A stretch of 64,000 nucleotides of DNA, taken from NCBI RefSeq assembly GCF_004358665.1, contig NZ_SMZR01000003.1:1-64000 (forward strand). Reading direction: 5' to 3'. Made by a program: the position numbers and the translations under genes. Of the stretch, positions 8,364 to 18,641 are shown in pieces; position 1 is the first letter of the stretch; every line of letters starts with the position of its first letter. Below the pieces are notes generated by a model. It had not been told where the DNA came from. It ran no database searches and worked only from the letters and a program-made list of their open reading frames with translations. The DNA comes from Jeotgalibacillus sp. S-D1 (GTDB lineage Bacteria; Bacillota; Bacilli; Bacillales; Jeotgalibacillaceae).

Positions 8364-9080
8364 TTACTTCAAATCAACATTATGATAAACCTGCTGAACG
8401 TCTTCTAATTCTTCTAGTGCATCGATCAGTTTTTCAAATTGGGCTTGAGCATCTTCTTCTAATTCTACTTCGTTTTGAGCAAGCATGGTCAGCTCAGCTA
8501 CTGTAAAATCAGTAATTCCTTCACCTTTAAATGCTTCCTGCACAGCATGAAATTGATCAGGCTCTGCATACACAATGATGGAATCCTCTTCTTCTAATAT
8601 ATCGCGGACTTCGATGTCGGCCTCCATTAGCAGTTCAAGAACCTCATCAGCTGTTTTGCCCTCAATGCCAAAGACTGCAGTGGATTCAAACATATAGGCA
8701 ACCGATCCGCTGACGCCCATATTCCCGCCGTTTTTACCAAAGGCTGTACGAACCTCCGGCGCCGTACGGTTTACGTTATTCGTCAGCGCGTCCACGATAA
8801 TCATGGAACCATTCGGGCCAAAGCCTTCGTAGCGCAGCTCATCAAAGTTTTCTTCCGCTCCGCCTTTTGCTTTTTCGATGGCGCGTTCAATAATGGCTTT
8901 TGGCACATTATAGGTTTTTGCACGCTCCAGCACAACGCGCAGCGCCTGGTTTGATTCGGGATCCGGCTCTCCTTGTTTTGCCACTACATATATTTCGCGG
9001 GCAAATTTGTTATATATATTACTGGTGCTTGCATCTTTGGAAGCTTTCTTTTCTTTAATATTATTCCATTTACGACCCAT
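8364..9080 (-). CDS. yeeI: YebC/PmpR (TACO1) family protein, YeeI-like
   Basis: A 238-residue cytoplasmic protein. [17 protein letters not shown] at the start, [19 protein letters not shown], and [15 protein letters not shown] are hallmarks of the YebC/TACO1 fold. The MGRKWNNI form matches Bacillus YeeI rather than the MAGHSKW form of YrbC. The family was first annotated as transcription regulators; recent work ties YebC proteins to relieving ribosome stalling, notably at polyproline. The C-terminal domain is acidic. The gene is alone, with a terminator downstream. Confidence 0.9.
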   Translation of the reverse strand: MGRKWNNIKEKKASKDASTSNIYNKFAREIYVVAKQGEPDPESNQALRVVLERAKTYNVPKAIIERAIEKAKGGAEENFDELRYEGFGPNGSMIIVDALTNNVNRTAPEVRTAFGKNGGNMGVSGSVAYMFESTAVFGIEGKTADEVLELLMEADIEVRDILEEEDSIIVYAEPDQFHAVQEAFKGEGITDFTVAELTMLAQNEVELEEDAQAQFEKLIDALEELEDVQQVYHNVDLK

Positions 9081-9208
9081 AAGGTTTCACTCTCTTTCTA
9101 TCGCTTTTACTTTCTAAATTTTACCTTAAAAAGACCTCTATCTTCAATAGACAAGATCATTTTACTCGCTATCCTTCATTATTATAACGCACTTTTCTTC
9201 CTATTCAA

Positions 9209-9240
9209 AAGAGGGTGGGACAAATGTGTCTCACCCTCTT
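9209..9240. terminator. Hairpin at the edge of repeat copy 2
   Basis: GAGGGTGGGACA and TGTCTCACCCTC pair around AAATG. The left arm also matches, inverted, the TGTCCCAGCC at about 9420-9430, so this may be the boundary of a larger repeat (9209-9432) rather than a plain terminator. Confidence 0.5.
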
Positions 9241-9242
9241 CA

Positions 9243-9372
9243 AACCGGTTCACTGCGCTTCAGGTGGACGCTTTCCGCAGGGACTTCGCTTGAGCCTCCT
9301 CAGGCTTCGCCTTGCGGGGTCTCAAGCCTCGTCAAATCCTGCAGGAGTCGCCACCTTCCGCTCCGTTCACCT
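9243..9372. repeat. GC-rich intergenic repeat, copy 2
   Basis: This is the same family as 8145-8261: GGTTCACTGCGCTTCAGG, CGCTTTCCGCAGGGAC, GCGGGGTCTCAAGCC, CCTGCAGGAGTCGCCACC, and TCCGCTCCGTTCACC. It lies in the 370-bp gap between the YebC-type gene and the end of hutH, which holds no gene I can support. Confidence 0.7.
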
Positions 9373-9448
9373 CATCGTTGCGATTAAAACAGCCTCCATT
9401 TGCATGACTTTTAGAGTTATGTCCCAGCCGCATAATATCTTAGTAAGT

Positions 9449-10951
9449 TCATATAATCGCTTTTTGAACCTTGCCAGACAGCAGATGATCACTAAGCTTT
9501 TCAATATCCTGTGATAATGAACGATCCTCTGTAATAGCCGGGACGAGTGAGCGCCACTCGTTATAGCAGGCTCCAGTTGCGCTGCTCATTCCAAATGCAC
9601 CCCTGCAGTCAACAGCCTGCATAGCACAAATGGCTTCTATTGCAAGAACCCTGCGGGCATTTTGAATAATTTGATACGCATGTCTCGACCCGATGGTGCC
9701 CATGCTTACATGGTCCTCCTGATTGGCTGAAGAAGGAATGGAGTCCACACTCGCAGGGTGGGCAAGCGTTTTGTTTTCGGATACAAGACTCGCCGCTGCA
9801 TACTGCAGTATCATTGCTCCTGATTGAAGACCCGGCTGCTGACTTAAAAAAGCGGGCAGCCCATCGCTTAATTGCGGATTAACGAGCCGTTCTATCCGCC
9901 GCTCTGAAATACTCGCAAGCTCCGCCACAGCGACCTTTAAAAAGTCCATAGCAAAAGCGATCGGCTGGCCGTGAAAGTTCCCTCCGGAAATAACTGTTTC
10001 ACCGTCATCAAATATCAACGGATTATCCGTTGCCGCGTTTAACTCAATTTCAAGCTTTTCTTTGACATAGTCCAGCACCTGCCAGCTTGCTCCATGAACC
10101 TGAGGAATACAGCGCAGGGAGTACGCATCCTGCACGCGGCGGTCCCCCTGCTTTGTCGTCAGTTTACTGTCATGGAGGATCGCTCTCATCCGCTCTGCCA
10201 CCGCGATTTGCTGCGGATACCCTCTTGCTTCATGAATAGCCGGATGAAATGCATCCATGACCCCGTGGAGACCTTCCATCGTCATAGCAGCAATGGATTC
10301 GCTTTGAAGTGCAAGCTTCTGGGCCTGAAGATAATTAATAACACCCATTGCTGTCATTGCCTGTGTGCCGTTAATGAGCGCCAGGCCCTCCTTTGCCTGC
10401 AGGGTAATTGGTGCAACACCGATCTGCTTCCACGCTTCTGCTGCATGAATCCTCTTCCTGCCTTGCCACACTTCCCCTTCCCCAATTAAAACGAGAGCTA
10501 GATGCGAAAGTGGAGCCAAATCGCCCGATGCACCAAGAGAGCCCTGCTGGGGAATAACCGGGTGGATGTGTTCATTCACCATAACCATCAAACGTTCAGC
10601 TAAAATGGGACGGATCCCTGAATAGCCTTTTAACAATGCATTTAAACGGAGGAGAATCATCGCTCTGGAGACGACTTCGGGGAAGGGGTCTCCGATGCCG
10701 CATGCATGGGAACGGATAAGGTGAAGCTGCAGGGCATGAACATCTTTTTTATCAATTTCAACATCGCTGAATTTCCCAAAACCCGTATTAATGCCATACG
10801 TAATTTTATGCGAACTGACGATTTTTTCAACAGCACTGCGGCTTTTTATCACTTTTTCCATACTGCGTTCTTCAATCCTGATTTTTTCATTATCAAAAAG
10901 AACACGGTTTACCTGCTCAATCGTCAGGTTATTGCCGTTTAATGTAATCAT
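9449..10951 (-). CDS. hutH: Histidine ammonia-lyase
   Basis: A 500-residue enzyme converting L-histidine to urocanate and ammonia, the first step of histidine degradation. The self-cyclising Ala-Ser-Gly triad that makes the MIO cofactor is at residues 141-143, inside [28 protein letters not shown] near residue 51 and the [12 protein letters not shown] motif near residue 405 are further family marks. Length matches HutH. It is the last gene of the hut operon, its start overlapping the hutG stop by 4 bp; in B. subtilis hutH comes first. Confidence 0.97.
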   Translation of the reverse strand: MITLNGNNLTIEQVNRVLFDNEKIRIEERSMEKVIKSRSAVEKIVSSHKITYGINTGFGKFSDVEIDKKDVHALQLHLIRSHACGIGDPFPEVVSRAMILLRLNALLKGYSGIRPILAERLMVMVNEHIHPVIPQQGSLGASGDLAPLSHLALVLIGEGEVWQGRKRIHAAEAWKQIGVAPITLQAKEGLALINGTQAMTAMGVINYLQAQKLALQSESIAAMTMEGLHGVMDAFHPAIHEARGYPQQIAVAERMRAILHDSKLTTKQGDRRVQDAYSLRCIPQVHGASWQVLDYVKEKLEIELNAATDNPLIFDDGETVISGGNFHGQPIAFAMDFLKVAVAELASISERRIERLVNPQLSDGLPAFLSQQPGLQSGAMILQYAAASLVSENKTLAHPASVDSIPSSANQEDHVSMGTIGSRHAYQIIQNARRVLAIEAICAMQAVDCRGAFGMSSATGACYNEWRSLVPAITEDRSLSQDIEKLSDHLLSGKVQKAII

Positions 10952-11958
10952 CCAGCCTCCCCCTCTCTTTTCGCCAATGCAGCACCGGTCATTACTTGTA
11001 AAAAGCTATAAACACCTGCTTTTACAGTGGGTGATGCAGCCTCATCCTTCGTAGGATCAAGACAAACAAAATCAATATGCCGAAACGATTTATGCCTCCC
11101 AATCTGAAGAAGCGCATCAAATAATTCCTGCGTAGTCATTCCCCCAGGTGTAGAGGCCGGAACCCCGGGAGCAAAGCTGATATCCAGCACATCCATATCA
11201 ACAGTTACATAGATTCTGTCCACCTTTTCAGTCAGCTGCTGAAGTGAAGCTTCAATGGTATTGGTAATTCCCTGCCGACGGGCCCGCTGCAGCGTAATCA
11301 TATTAATACCCTGCTCTTTGCCATAGGCCACAAGATCGGCAGTATTAAAAAATCCATGAAGTCCGATATTGCAGACATGCTCTCCCTTTACAATCCCGCC
11401 CTCAATCAATTGCCGGATCGGAGTACCGTTGGTTGGTCCGTTTTCAGCCGGATCGCGTAAATCAAGATGCGTATCCAGCTGCAAAATACCAATTGTTTCA
11501 TCAGGATAAACGTCCCTGAGACCTCTAATTGAACACGCTGTAACCGAATGGTCACCGCCAATGCCAACTGTAATGGATTTTTTAAAATGCTTTGCTGCAG
11601 CATGGGCAGCCTGTTCAATCCGCTGATGACACTCTTCAACATTGGTGCCATGCAATTTTACATCGCCAAGATCCACCACACTCAGGGAAGATAAATCGAT
11701 GTCTTCATCTAAATTATAGGTAGAGAATCCCTTCCAGCTTCTTCGAAAAGCCGAAGGATATTCTGAAGCACCTGATACGCTGATAGAGGACCTGGAAAGA
11801 GGCATTCCAAACAAAACAACATCCGGGTTCCCCCCCTCCCAATCCTCCATCGGCTGAATCCATTGATGGACCTTGCCTTTATCAGCCGGATCCTTTTTCC
11901 AGATCCAATCGCTGGCGACAAGATAATTCTTTTGCAGTGCAAGCTTAATGTCATTCAT
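10948..11958 (-). CDS. hutG: Formimidoylglutamase
   Basis: A 336-residue ureohydrolase-fold enzyme that splits N-formimidoyl-L-glutamate into glutamate and formamide. Metal-binding motifs are visible: [13 protein letters not shown] (in [12 protein letters not shown]) and the [12 protein letters not shown] block, holding the His/Asp ligands of the binuclear Mn site. The start at 11958 (MNDIKLALQ) is chosen over 11985 because GGGGG sits directly upstream and it avoids overlap with hutI. It is third in the hut operon. Confidence 0.95.
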   Translation of the reverse strand: MNDIKLALQKNYLVASDWIWKKDPADKGKVHQWIQPMEDWEGGNPDVVLFGMPLSRSSISVSGASEYPSAFRRSWKGFSTYNLDEDIDLSSLSVVDLGDVKLHGTNVEECHQRIEQAAHAAAKHFKKSITVGIGGDHSVTACSIRGLRDVYPDETIGILQLDTHLDLRDPAENGPTNGTPIRQLIEGGIVKGEHVCNIGLHGFFNTADLVAYGKEQGINMITLQRARRQGITNTIEASLQQLTEKVDRIYVTVDMDVLDISFAPGVPASTPGGMTTQELFDALLQIGRHKSFRHIDFVCLDPTKDEAASPTVKAGVYSFLQVMTGAALAKREGEAG

Positions 11959-11981
11959 CACAAATCCCCCGTCCCTTGCCT

Positions 11982-13238
11982 TCAAACAACCTGAAGTCCA
12001 TTTTTCCAGACAGACGCAACGTGATTAACCCCAAACGCATACTGAAGCATCTGATAATTGGGTACGTTCCACATGACGACATCCGCCTTTTTCCCCGCCT
12101 CAATACTTCCCGCATCTTCTTCCGCACCGATCGCAAATGCTGCATTGATGGTTGCCGCACAAAGCGCTTCAGCAGGTGTCATACGCATGGAGATACAAGC
12201 GAGGTTCATGACAAGCGGCATACTGGTGGTAGGAGATGAACCAGGATTGCAATCCGTCGAAATCGCAACAGCTACGCCTGCATCGATCATCTTTCTTGCA
12301 TGGGCTGCTTCTTCCCGTAAATAAAGGGCAGTTGCAGGAAGCAGACAGGCAATCACTCCACTTTCAGCCATCGCCGCAATTCCTTCATCTGAAGCTTTCA
12401 ATAAGTGCTCTGCTGAAATGGCTCCCACTCTTGCAGCCAGCTCCGCCCCACTGTAAGATTCTATTTCATCAGCATGAACCTTAGGGATCAAACCAAATGC
12501 TTTTCCCGCTTCTAAAATACGTTCGGACTGCTCCGGTGTGAAGACATTCTTTTCACAAAACACATCGTTAAATCGGGCCAGTTCCTCTTCTGCCACTCTT
12601 GGAATCATCGTGTCGATAAGATGATTTACATAATCATCTTCTCTTCCTTTATATTCTTTCGGAACGGCATGGGCCCCCATAAATGTCGGAATCAGATCAA
12701 TCGGATGCGCTTCATTAAGCTTTTTCATCACCCGAAGCTGCTTGAGCTCCGTTTCCAGGTTTAAACCGTAGCCGCTCTTGCCTTCAACAGTTGTCACCCC
12801 ATGACGCAGGAATGAGTCCAGCCTGGCAAAAGACTGCTCAAATAATTCATCTTCATCAGCTTCTCTTGTCATCCTGCTTGTAGCATGAATACCGCCGCCT
12901 GCATTCATAATTTCCATATAGTTGATCCCTTTAAGCCGCTTTTCAAACTCCTGTTCCCGCGTCCCGCCGTATACAACGTGAGTGTGAGGATCAACAAGCC
13001 CCGGTGTCACCAGCTTTCCATAAGCATCTACAATTTCCGCTTCATGCGCCCGGTTTGCGAAGTGCTGCTCAAGCTGCTCTGTTGAACCTGCCCGTACAAC
13101 GACACCGTGCTCGATCCACAAGCTGCCATCTTCAATTACCCCCAAATCGCTCATCTCTTCATGCTTCCTGGGCCCTTTTGCAGATGACGCCATCGTGACG
13201 AGCTGTGCTGCATACTTTATCCAAATTGGCTTTCCCAT
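11982..13238 (-). CDS. hutI: Imidazolonepropionase
   Basis: A 418-residue amidohydrolase that opens 4-imidazolone-5-propionate to formimidoylglutamate. VDPHTHVVYGGTRE near residue 80 carries the HxH metal ligands. The Glu-containing KSGYGLN segment, the HADE motif and STDCNPGSSPT near residue 323 (Asp ligand) are all present. Length is typical. Ribosome site GGAGG precedes the ATG. It is second in the hut operon, 31 bp after hutU. Confidence 0.97.
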   Translation of the reverse strand: MGKPIWIKYAAQLVTMASSAKGPRKHEEMSDLGVIEDGSLWIEHGVVVRAGSTEQLEQHFANRAHEAEIVDAYGKLVTPGLVDPHTHVVYGGTREQEFEKRLKGINYMEIMNAGGGIHATSRMTREADEDELFEQSFARLDSFLRHGVTTVEGKSGYGLNLETELKQLRVMKKLNEAHPIDLIPTFMGAHAVPKEYKGREDDYVNHLIDTMIPRVAEEELARFNDVFCEKNVFTPEQSERILEAGKAFGLIPKVHADEIESYSGAELAARVGAISAEHLLKASDEGIAAMAESGVIACLLPATALYLREEAAHARKMIDAGVAVAISTDCNPGSSPTTSMPLVMNLACISMRMTPAEALCAATINAAFAIGAEEDAGSIEAGKKADVVMWNVPNYQMLQYAFGVNHVASVWKNGLQVV

Positions 13239-13269
13239 TATCCATCCTCCTTTCCGCTAAAATCCTGTT

Positions 13270-14943
13270 TTATTCTGTATCGAGCATTGGAATTGCAATG
13301 CCCTTTTCTCTGGCTGTTTTTTCTGCCAGATCGTAGCCGGCATCTGCATGGCGGACGATCCCCATGCCCGGATCGGTCGTCAGTACGCGCTCGAGCCTTG
13401 CCCCGGCTTCATCCGTACCATCAGCAACAATCACCATCCCTGCGTGTATGGAATAGCCCATGCCAACACCTCCGCCATGATGAACGGAGACCCACGTAGC
13501 GCCACCGACTGCGTTTATCATGGCATTTAAAATCGGCCAGTCTGCAACAGCATCCGATCCGTCTTTCATGGCTTCCGTCTCACGGTTAGGCGAGGCCACC
13601 GATCCGCTGTCCAAATGGTCCCGTCCTATCACAATCGGGGCTTTCAATTCCCCGCTTTTCACCATGTCATTTATGATTTTTCCAAAACGCGCACGTTCCC
13701 CATAGCCCAGCCAGCAAATACGGGACGGCAGCCCCTGAAACTGAATTTTTTCTCTGGCCATTCGGATCCAATTGCATAGATGGGTATTGCCTGCAAACTC
13801 ACGAAGTATAACTTCATCCGTTTTATAGATATCTTCAGGGTCACCCGATAGCGCAACCCAACGGAATGGTCCTTTTCCTTCACAAAATTGCGGCCGTATA
13901 TACGCAGGGACGAATCCCGGAAAATCAAAGGCATCTTCAATCCCCTCATCCAGTGCCACCTGGCGAATATTATTGCCGTAATCAAATGTCACAGCACCTT
14001 TTTTCTGCAACTCAAGCATCGCCTGCACATGCGTGGCCATGGATTGTTTGGCCCGAGTGATCAGCTGATCTGAATCCTCTTTTCTCATCTTTTTTCCTTC
14101 TTCAAGAGTGAGTCCCAGCGGCAAATACCCGTTAAGCGGGTCGTGTGCGGAGGTCTGGTCCGTTAAGACATCCGGGATAAAATGTACCTCAATCATTTTT
14201 GGAAGAATGTCAGCAGCATTCCCTATCAAACCGATCGACAGGGGTTTCTTTTCCTCTTTTGACTTTTGCGCAAGCTCAATGGCTTCTGTCAGCGAGGTGG
14301 TTTTAACATCTAAATAACCCGTTTCAATCCTTCGGTCAACGCGGGATTCATCAACATCCACAGCAATACAGACGCCTCCGCACATCGTTACAGAAAGCGG
14401 CTGGGCCCCTCCCATTCCGCCAAGACCAGCGGTAACAGTGATTGTCCCTTCCAGCGACCCATTAAAATGCTGCCTGCCCACCTCGGCAAATGTTTCATAG
14501 GTTCCCTGCACGATTCCCTGGGAACCAATATAAATCCAGCTGCCAGCTGTCATCTGTCCGTACATCATCAGCCCTTTTTGATCGAGTTCATGAAAGGTAC
14601 GCCAATTTGCAAACGCCGGGACCAAATTTGAATTTGCGATTAAAACCCGCGGCGCATCGGCATGGGATTTAAAGACCGCAACAGGCTTTCCAGATTGAAC
14701 CAGCAAGGTCTCATCGTTTTCCAGTTTTTTTAACGACTGGACAATCGCATGATAGGAAGGCCAGTTTCGCGCAGCTTTTCCAATCCCTCCGTACACCACC
14801 AGATCCTCCGGACGTTCCGCCACATCAGGATCCAGGTTATTCATTAACATCCGGAGAGCCGCCTCCTGCTGCCACCCTTTTGTTTCAAGTTGAGTTCCAT
14901 GTTTCGCTTTAACTGTAACAGACCCTTTTGTATGCGCTTTCAT
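13270..14943 (-). CDS. hutU: Urocanate hydratase
   Basis: A 557-residue NAD-dependent enzyme converting urocanate to imidazolonepropionate. [10 protein letters not shown] near residue 180 is the NAD-binding glycine-rich loop, and [20 protein letters not shown] and the [12 protein letters not shown] segment are conserved blocks containing the catalytic Cys region. AAGGAGGAG precedes the ATG. It is the promoter-proximal hut gene here (order U-I-G-H). No hutP antiterminator gene lies upstream. Confidence 0.97.
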   Translation of the reverse strand: MKAHTKGSVTVKAKHGTQLETKGWQQEAALRMLMNNLDPDVAERPEDLVVYGGIGKAARNWPSYHAIVQSLKKLENDETLLVQSGKPVAVFKSHADAPRVLIANSNLVPAFANWRTFHELDQKGLMMYGQMTAGSWIYIGSQGIVQGTYETFAEVGRQHFNGSLEGTITVTAGLGGMGGAQPLSVTMCGGVCIAVDVDESRVDRRIETGYLDVKTTSLTEAIELAQKSKEEKKPLSIGLIGNAADILPKMIEVHFIPDVLTDQTSAHDPLNGYLPLGLTLEEGKKMRKEDSDQLITRAKQSMATHVQAMLELQKKGAVTFDYGNNIRQVALDEGIEDAFDFPGFVPAYIRPQFCEGKGPFRWVALSGDPEDIYKTDEVILREFAGNTHLCNWIRMAREKIQFQGLPSRICWLGYGERARFGKIINDMVKSGELKAPIVIGRDHLDSGSVASPNRETEAMKDGSDAVADWPILNAMINAVGGATWVSVHHGGGVGMGYSIHAGMVIVADGTDEAGARLERVLTTDPGMGIVRHADAGYDLAEKTAREKGIAIPMLDTE

Positions 14944-15242
14944 TTTACTCCTCCTTATTTGCTATAATTCTATCTTATTCCAAAGTATATATTAAAAAAA
15001 GCAAAATCATTAAATTAATAAAAAGTAATTTTTATCCTTTAGTTCATTAGTTATGGAGTTTGGTAGCATGGTAAAGGAAATATCACATAAAATAAATTAT
15101 ATTTTAATTATTTTACATATATTTGATATATATTATAAAAGTTATCTTGTTAATTACTTAACACCGCAAAAGTAATATGACCAATTAGAAGAGTGATTAA
15201 ACGCTTGGGTTAATAGAGAATGATAGGAAATATACACATATA
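14944..15242. other. AT-rich gap upstream of hutU
   Basis: About 300 bp of very AT-rich DNA between the mtnA terminator and hutU. It must hold the hut promoter, but I see no convincing -35/-10 pair, cre box or HutP-type leader hairpin, and no gene. Confidence 0.6.
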
Positions 15243-15290
15243 AAAAACATCAAACAATAACTTTTAATAAGTCATTATTTGATGTTTTTA
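15243..15290 (-). terminator. Terminator of mtnKA
   Basis: AACATCAAACAATA and the complementary TATTTGATGTT arms (15247-15286) flank a loop, with T-rich ends on both strands. It separates mtnA from hutU. Confidence 0.75.
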
Positions 15291-15338
15291 TTTTAAATAT
15301 TATTTTAATTAATTTCAATATTAAGGGATAATATATCT

Positions 15339-16382
15339 TTATTTTATTTCCTTAAGACTCTCTAAATAGCTGCCTTCCACTACGCCTTTTTCTGTAATAA
15401 TAGCCGTAATTAAGTGATTAGGCGTTACATCAAAAGCAGGATTATACACCTTGACGTTTTCAGGAGCAATTCTGGTTCCGGCAATATGCGTAACCTCTTC
15501 GCTTGAACGTTCTTCAATGGTGATTCCGTTTCCGTCCTGCACCGTCAGATCAATTGTTGATAATGGCGCAGCCACATAAAATGGGATATTTAATGCCTTA
15601 GCAAGAAGCGCCAAGCCCAATGTACCTATTTTATTGGCTGTATCACCATTTGCGGCGATTCGGTCAGCACCAACGATCACTGCGTCAATTTTTTTATTCT
15701 TCATCACATGCGCTGCCATATTATCAGTAATCAGCGTCACATCTACACCAGCCTGCTGAAGCTCCCATGCAGTCAGCCGGGAACCCTGGAGAACAGGTCT
15801 TGTTTCAGTCGCAAAAACAGAAAGATTTGCACCCTTTTCCTTCGCCACATAAAACGCCCCAAGTGCTGTGCCGTATTTTGAGGTAGCGATTCCTCCAGTA
15901 TTGCAATGCGTCAATATTGTTGGATTATCCGGGAACAAAGAAAAACCATTTTCACCTATTGCCCTGCATGTTCTCTCATCTTCTTCCTGAATCAGAACCG
16001 CTTCTTTAACAAGGGTTTCTTTGATTCCCCCGACATCCTCTACATATTTTACGCTGTTTACAAGCCGCTCAAGCGCCCAGTAAAGATTAACGGCTGTCGG
16101 TCTGGAAGACACAAGATAGTCAAACTGTTTTGTTAATTCATGTCGAAATTCCGTTGCAGAATCATAGTTTGACTGCAGCCCCCAAAGAGCCAATCCGTAG
16201 GCAGCTGTTATGCCAATTGCCGGTGCACCGCGGACTTTTAAGCTGTGAATGCTGTCCCACACCTGTTCAATTGATGTAAGAAAGATAAATTCAATTTCAT
16301 TTGGCAGCTTCTGCTGATTTAATAGTTTAATTGAATCGCCCTGCCAGGTCATTGGTTTGATAAAATCCTGTTTTATTGCCAT
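15339..16382 (-). CDS. mtnA: S-methyl-5-thioribose-1-phosphate isomerase
   Basis: A 347-residue enzyme of the eIF2B-related fold converting methylthioribose-1-phosphate to methylthioribulose-1-phosphate. The catalytic Cys is in ILTHCNTGG, the catalytic Asp in [13 protein letters not shown], and KVRGAPAIG is a conserved N-terminal block. The start is set at ATG 16382 (MAIKQDF), which overlaps the mtnK stop by one base and has AAAGGAG upstream; a start at 16403 would sit inside mtnK. It receives product from MtnK and passes it to MtnB. Confidence 0.95.
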   Translation of the reverse strand: MAIKQDFIKPMTWQGDSIKLLNQQKLPNEIEFIFLTSIEQVWDSIHSLKVRGAPAIGITAAYGLALWGLQSNYDSATEFRHELTKQFDYLVSSRPTAVNLYWALERLVNSVKYVEDVGGIKETLVKEAVLIQEEDERTCRAIGENGFSLFPDNPTILTHCNTGGIATSKYGTALGAFYVAKEKGANLSVFATETRPVLQGSRLTAWELQQAGVDVTLITDNMAAHVMKNKKIDAVIVGADRIAANGDTANKIGTLGLALLAKALNIPFYVAAPLSTIDLTVQDGNGITIEERSSEEVTHIAGTRIAPENVKVYNPAFDVTPNHLITAIITEKGVVEGSYLESLKEIK

Positions 16383-17596
16383 TAATTTTGCTCCTTTATC
16401 CATTCGACTAATTCAGAAATAGAACTGAAACGGTTTTGATTGATAATGAGTGCTTCACCCAGTTTTAAGGCTGATTTTTGAACACGGAGACGCGCTTCTT
16501 CATTCTCAATTCCATCGACATCCTCCACATGGGCTAAGCCTATAATTCGGCGGATTACTTTGCATCCCGCAAAGCCTATTGCATCTGTCCGAATTTTTTG
16601 CAGTAGATAATCTGCATATTCTTCTGTTCTGGCTTGCTCATCCAGTCCATTTTCAGTAAGAAGCTTTCGATAGCCTGTTTCGAAAACATTCCATGTCTGC
16701 ACAGCGGTTTGAAGTAGATACGTTTGCAACTCTTCTTTTTCGCGCTCATTTACCTGGCGTTCTTCCTGAGCAAGATAATTTAAAAAGAGATTAGCCAAAA
16801 ATGCACCAACATCAAAGCCTGCCGGTCCAAAAAATGCAAATTCCGGATCGATCACCTTTGTTTCTTTTTCAGTAACAAAGATGCTGCCAGTATGCAGATC
16901 ACCATGGAGAAGAGTTTCCCCTTCGGTTAAAAACTTTTTCTTAAGCTTGGCCACTTCAAATTTAAGCTGGCCATTTTGCCAGATTGCTTCCACTTCCTTC
17001 TGCAGAGCTTGAGGGTAGCTATTGGTTTCAGCTTTAAAATAAGGATCTGAGAAAACAAGCTTTTCTGTAATATCACATAAATCAGGGTTAATGAACTGTC
17101 TTGCCAACTTCTTTTTCTCCACTGGCCCAAGCGCCTCGTCTGATGCACTAAAGAGGGTCTCGGCCAAAAACCTCCCCACATGCTCTGCCAGGTACGGATA
17201 TCTATTCCCTTCAATCAGGCCTTTACGAAGAATGGTAAATTCAGAAAGATCCTCCATTACAGTTAAAGCCAGCGATTCATCTGAAGCAAAAACCTGCGGC
17301 ACCAGATCCGGCACTGTTTGGGCTGCATGCTGTAATGATGCTGCTTCAATTCTGGCGCGATCGAGCGACAGCGGCCAGCTTTCCCCCACCACTTTTGCGT
17401 AAGGCAGCGCCTGCTTTACCACCATTGACTTCCCATTCAATTCATCTTTTACAATAAATACATAATTTAAATTACCATCTCCGACTTCCTTGCATTGCGC
17501 CTTTTCTTTATTCGTCAGCAGTTCTTTTTCTACTAAATAATCCAGCACACTTTCTTCCGTAAGCTCTTTATAAACCAGCGTTTCAGTTAAAGCCAT
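16382..17596 (-). CDS. mtnK: Methylthioribose kinase
   Basis: A 404-residue aminoglycoside-phosphotransferase-fold kinase that phosphorylates 5-methylthioribose. [12 protein letters not shown] contains the catalytic Asp, [14 protein letters not shown] the metal-binding Asp, and VMEDLSEF the hinge. Length matches MtnK. GAGAGGG precedes the ATG. It is read from an S-box leader more than 550 bp upstream, an unusually long gap filled by repeats. It forms an operon with mtnA. Confidence 0.96.
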   Translation of the reverse strand: MALTETLVYKELTEESVLDYLVEKELLTNKEKAQCKEVGDGNLNYVFIVKDELNGKSMVVKQALPYAKVVGESWPLSLDRARIEAASLQHAAQTVPDLVPQVFASDESLALTVMEDLSEFTILRKGLIEGNRYPYLAEHVGRFLAETLFSASDEALGPVEKKKLARQFINPDLCDITEKLVFSDPYFKAETNSYPQALQKEVEAIWQNGQLKFEVAKLKKKFLTEGETLLHGDLHTGSIFVTEKETKVIDPEFAFFGPAGFDVGAFLANLFLNYLAQEERQVNEREKEELQTYLLQTAVQTWNVFETGYRKLLTENGLDEQARTEEYADYLLQKIRTDAIGFAGCKVIRRIIGLAHVEDVDGIENEEARLRVQKSALKLGEALIINQNRFSSISELVEWIKEQN

Positions 17597-17659
17597 GGTA
17601 GTCGCCCTCTCTATTTGTAGTTGGTCATTCTTATTGCCAAACAGGTACTTGGCCCTTGA

Positions 17660-17850
17660 TCCTGATCGATATCACCAGATCTGTGATCGATAATTGCAAA
17701 AAGTTGATCGATATATTGGGAAACTAGTCAGATAAATGAGTGATCCAGACCCATTTGACCGATAAACATGAAATGTTGATTGATATATTATAAAAAATGA
17801 TCGATAAAACGGTGGAAATGATCGATATAATTAAAATGTTGTTCGATAAA
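17660..17850 (+). repeat. 21-bp-periodic ATCGAT array, inverted copy
   Basis: Nine units start at 17665, 17686, 17707, 17728, 17758, 17779, 17800, 17821 and 17842: four at 21-bp steps, one 30-bp step, then five. Inverted, this is the same 5-gap-4 plan as the arrays at 72-523 and 31606-31788. Read on the plus strand it gives LIDI, VIDN, LIDI, SDK, TDK, LIDI, MIDK, MIDI and FDK, in one frame, but with three in-frame stops. It lies inside the mtnK leader. Confidence 0.85.
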
Positions 17851-17879
17851 TCAGCCGCCCTGCGTCGACTCGTGCCGAA

Positions 17880-18148
17880 GCTGAACGAACGACTTCCGCT
17901 TTTACTTTATCCAGCTACAGGCGCTAGCCCCTCGAGGTCATAAGTCACGCTGCCCCAGTGGACAAAGAGCGTCCACTTGGCCACCGAACCTTATGCTTGT
18001 CGGGGCTGAACGAGCGCCTTCCGCTTTTACTTTATCCAGCTACAACTGGCAGCTCCTCGGATCGTAAGTCACGCTGGCATTTAGGCAAAGAGCGCCTAAT
18101 TGCCACCGCGTCTTACGTCTGTCGGAGCTAAACGCCAGTTTCCGCTTT
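17880..18148. repeat. Two tandem copies of a roughly 126-bp GC-rich repeat
   Basis: Copy A (about 17880-18004) and copy B (about 18005-18148) share GCTGAACGA, CTTCCGCTTTTACTTTATCC, AGCTACA, TAAGTCACGCTG and the closing TTATGCTTGTCGGGGCT or TTACGTCTGTCGGAGCT. Each is internally folded, for example GTGGACAAAGAGCGTCCAC. The family resembles intergenic repeats common in Bacillaceae. It sits between the S-box terminator and mtnK. Confidence 0.75.
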
Positions 18149-18152
18149 TAAA

Positions 18153-18187
18153 TTAAAAAAGCCTCTTTCTAGTTAAGAAAGAGGCGG
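18153..18187 (-). terminator. Terminator of the mtnK S-box leader
   Basis: On the minus strand GCCTCTTTCT (18176-18185) pairs with AGAAAGAGGC (18161-18170), followed by a T run (18155-18160). It is the switch hairpin of the riboswitch at 18204-18325. Confidence 0.9.
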
Positions 18188-18203
18188 AAAGGACGGTATC
18201 CTA

Positions 18204-18325
18204 CCTCTTATCTCTCAGACTGGTGTGTCTGTTGGATGTAGCACCGTGCCTTCAAGCATGCTTTGCTTGAGGCCGGTTGCCGGGCTTCACAGGGCCAATT
18301 CCCTCTGCCAACTCTCGATAAGAGT
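18204..18325 (-). promoter_or_regulatory. SAM-I (S-box) riboswitch of mtnKA
   Basis: Read on the minus strand: P1 CTCTTATC / GATAAGAG, GAGAGTTGGCAGAGGGA, the conserved TGAAGCCCGGCAACC, GGTGCTACATCC and CTGAGAGATAAGAGG, in the S-box order. An intrinsic terminator follows at 18153-18187. SAM binding should stop transcription before mtnK. The promoter is TTGACA (18397-18402) -17- TAAACT (18374-18379). Confidence 0.92.
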
Positions 18326-18373
18326 GTTCTATTCAATTGGGTTATTTTGTTTAATTTCAAATCATTAATTGCA

Positions 18374-18402
18374 AGTTTACGAAGTGTTACAGGTTTTGTC
18401 AA
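18374..18402 (-). promoter_or_regulatory. Promoter of the mtnKA leader
   Basis: On the minus strand TTGACA (18402 down to 18397) and TAAACT (18379 down to 18374) are 17 bp apart, with the S-box starting about 50 bp downstream. Confidence 0.65.
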
Positions 18403-18439
18403 TCCATTTTTTGAATAAATCATTTTTTCAGATAAGTTG

Positions 18440-18468
18440 TTGACATGCCCTAAGATATTTGCAATAAT
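18440..18468 (+). promoter_or_regulatory. Promoter of the mtnWXBD leader
   Basis: TTGACA (18440-18445) and AATAAT (18463-18468) are 17 bp apart, about 45 bp before the rightward S-box. It faces away from the mtnKA promoter, with 38 bp between the two -35 boxes. Confidence 0.65.
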
Positions 18469-18511
18469 TCACTACATGATTTTAAATACACCCATTAACT
18501 AAATATCTTAA

Positions 18512-18624
18512 TCTCTTATAAAGAGCAGGTGGAGGGGCGAGCCCGATGAAACCCGGCAACCTGTTTCAACATGCGTGTTGATTCAAGGTGCTAATTCTCA
18601 CAGCAGCAGCTGAAGGATAAGAGG
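18512..18624 (+). promoter_or_regulatory. SAM-I (S-box) riboswitch of mtnWXBD
   Basis: CTCTTATAAAGAGCAGGTGG, GATGAAACCCGGCAACC, CAAGGTGCTAATTC and GATAAGAGG follow the S-box consensus. A terminator at 18642-18684 follows, then mtnW. SAM should repress the salvage operon. Confidence 0.93.
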
Positions 18625-18641
18625 AAGAATCTATCATAATC

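Noticed and set aside
12885-14672. Several 60-90 codon plus-strand ORFs across the hut genes
   Set aside because: They are opposite-strand frames of hutI and hutU with no ribosome sites or family likeness.
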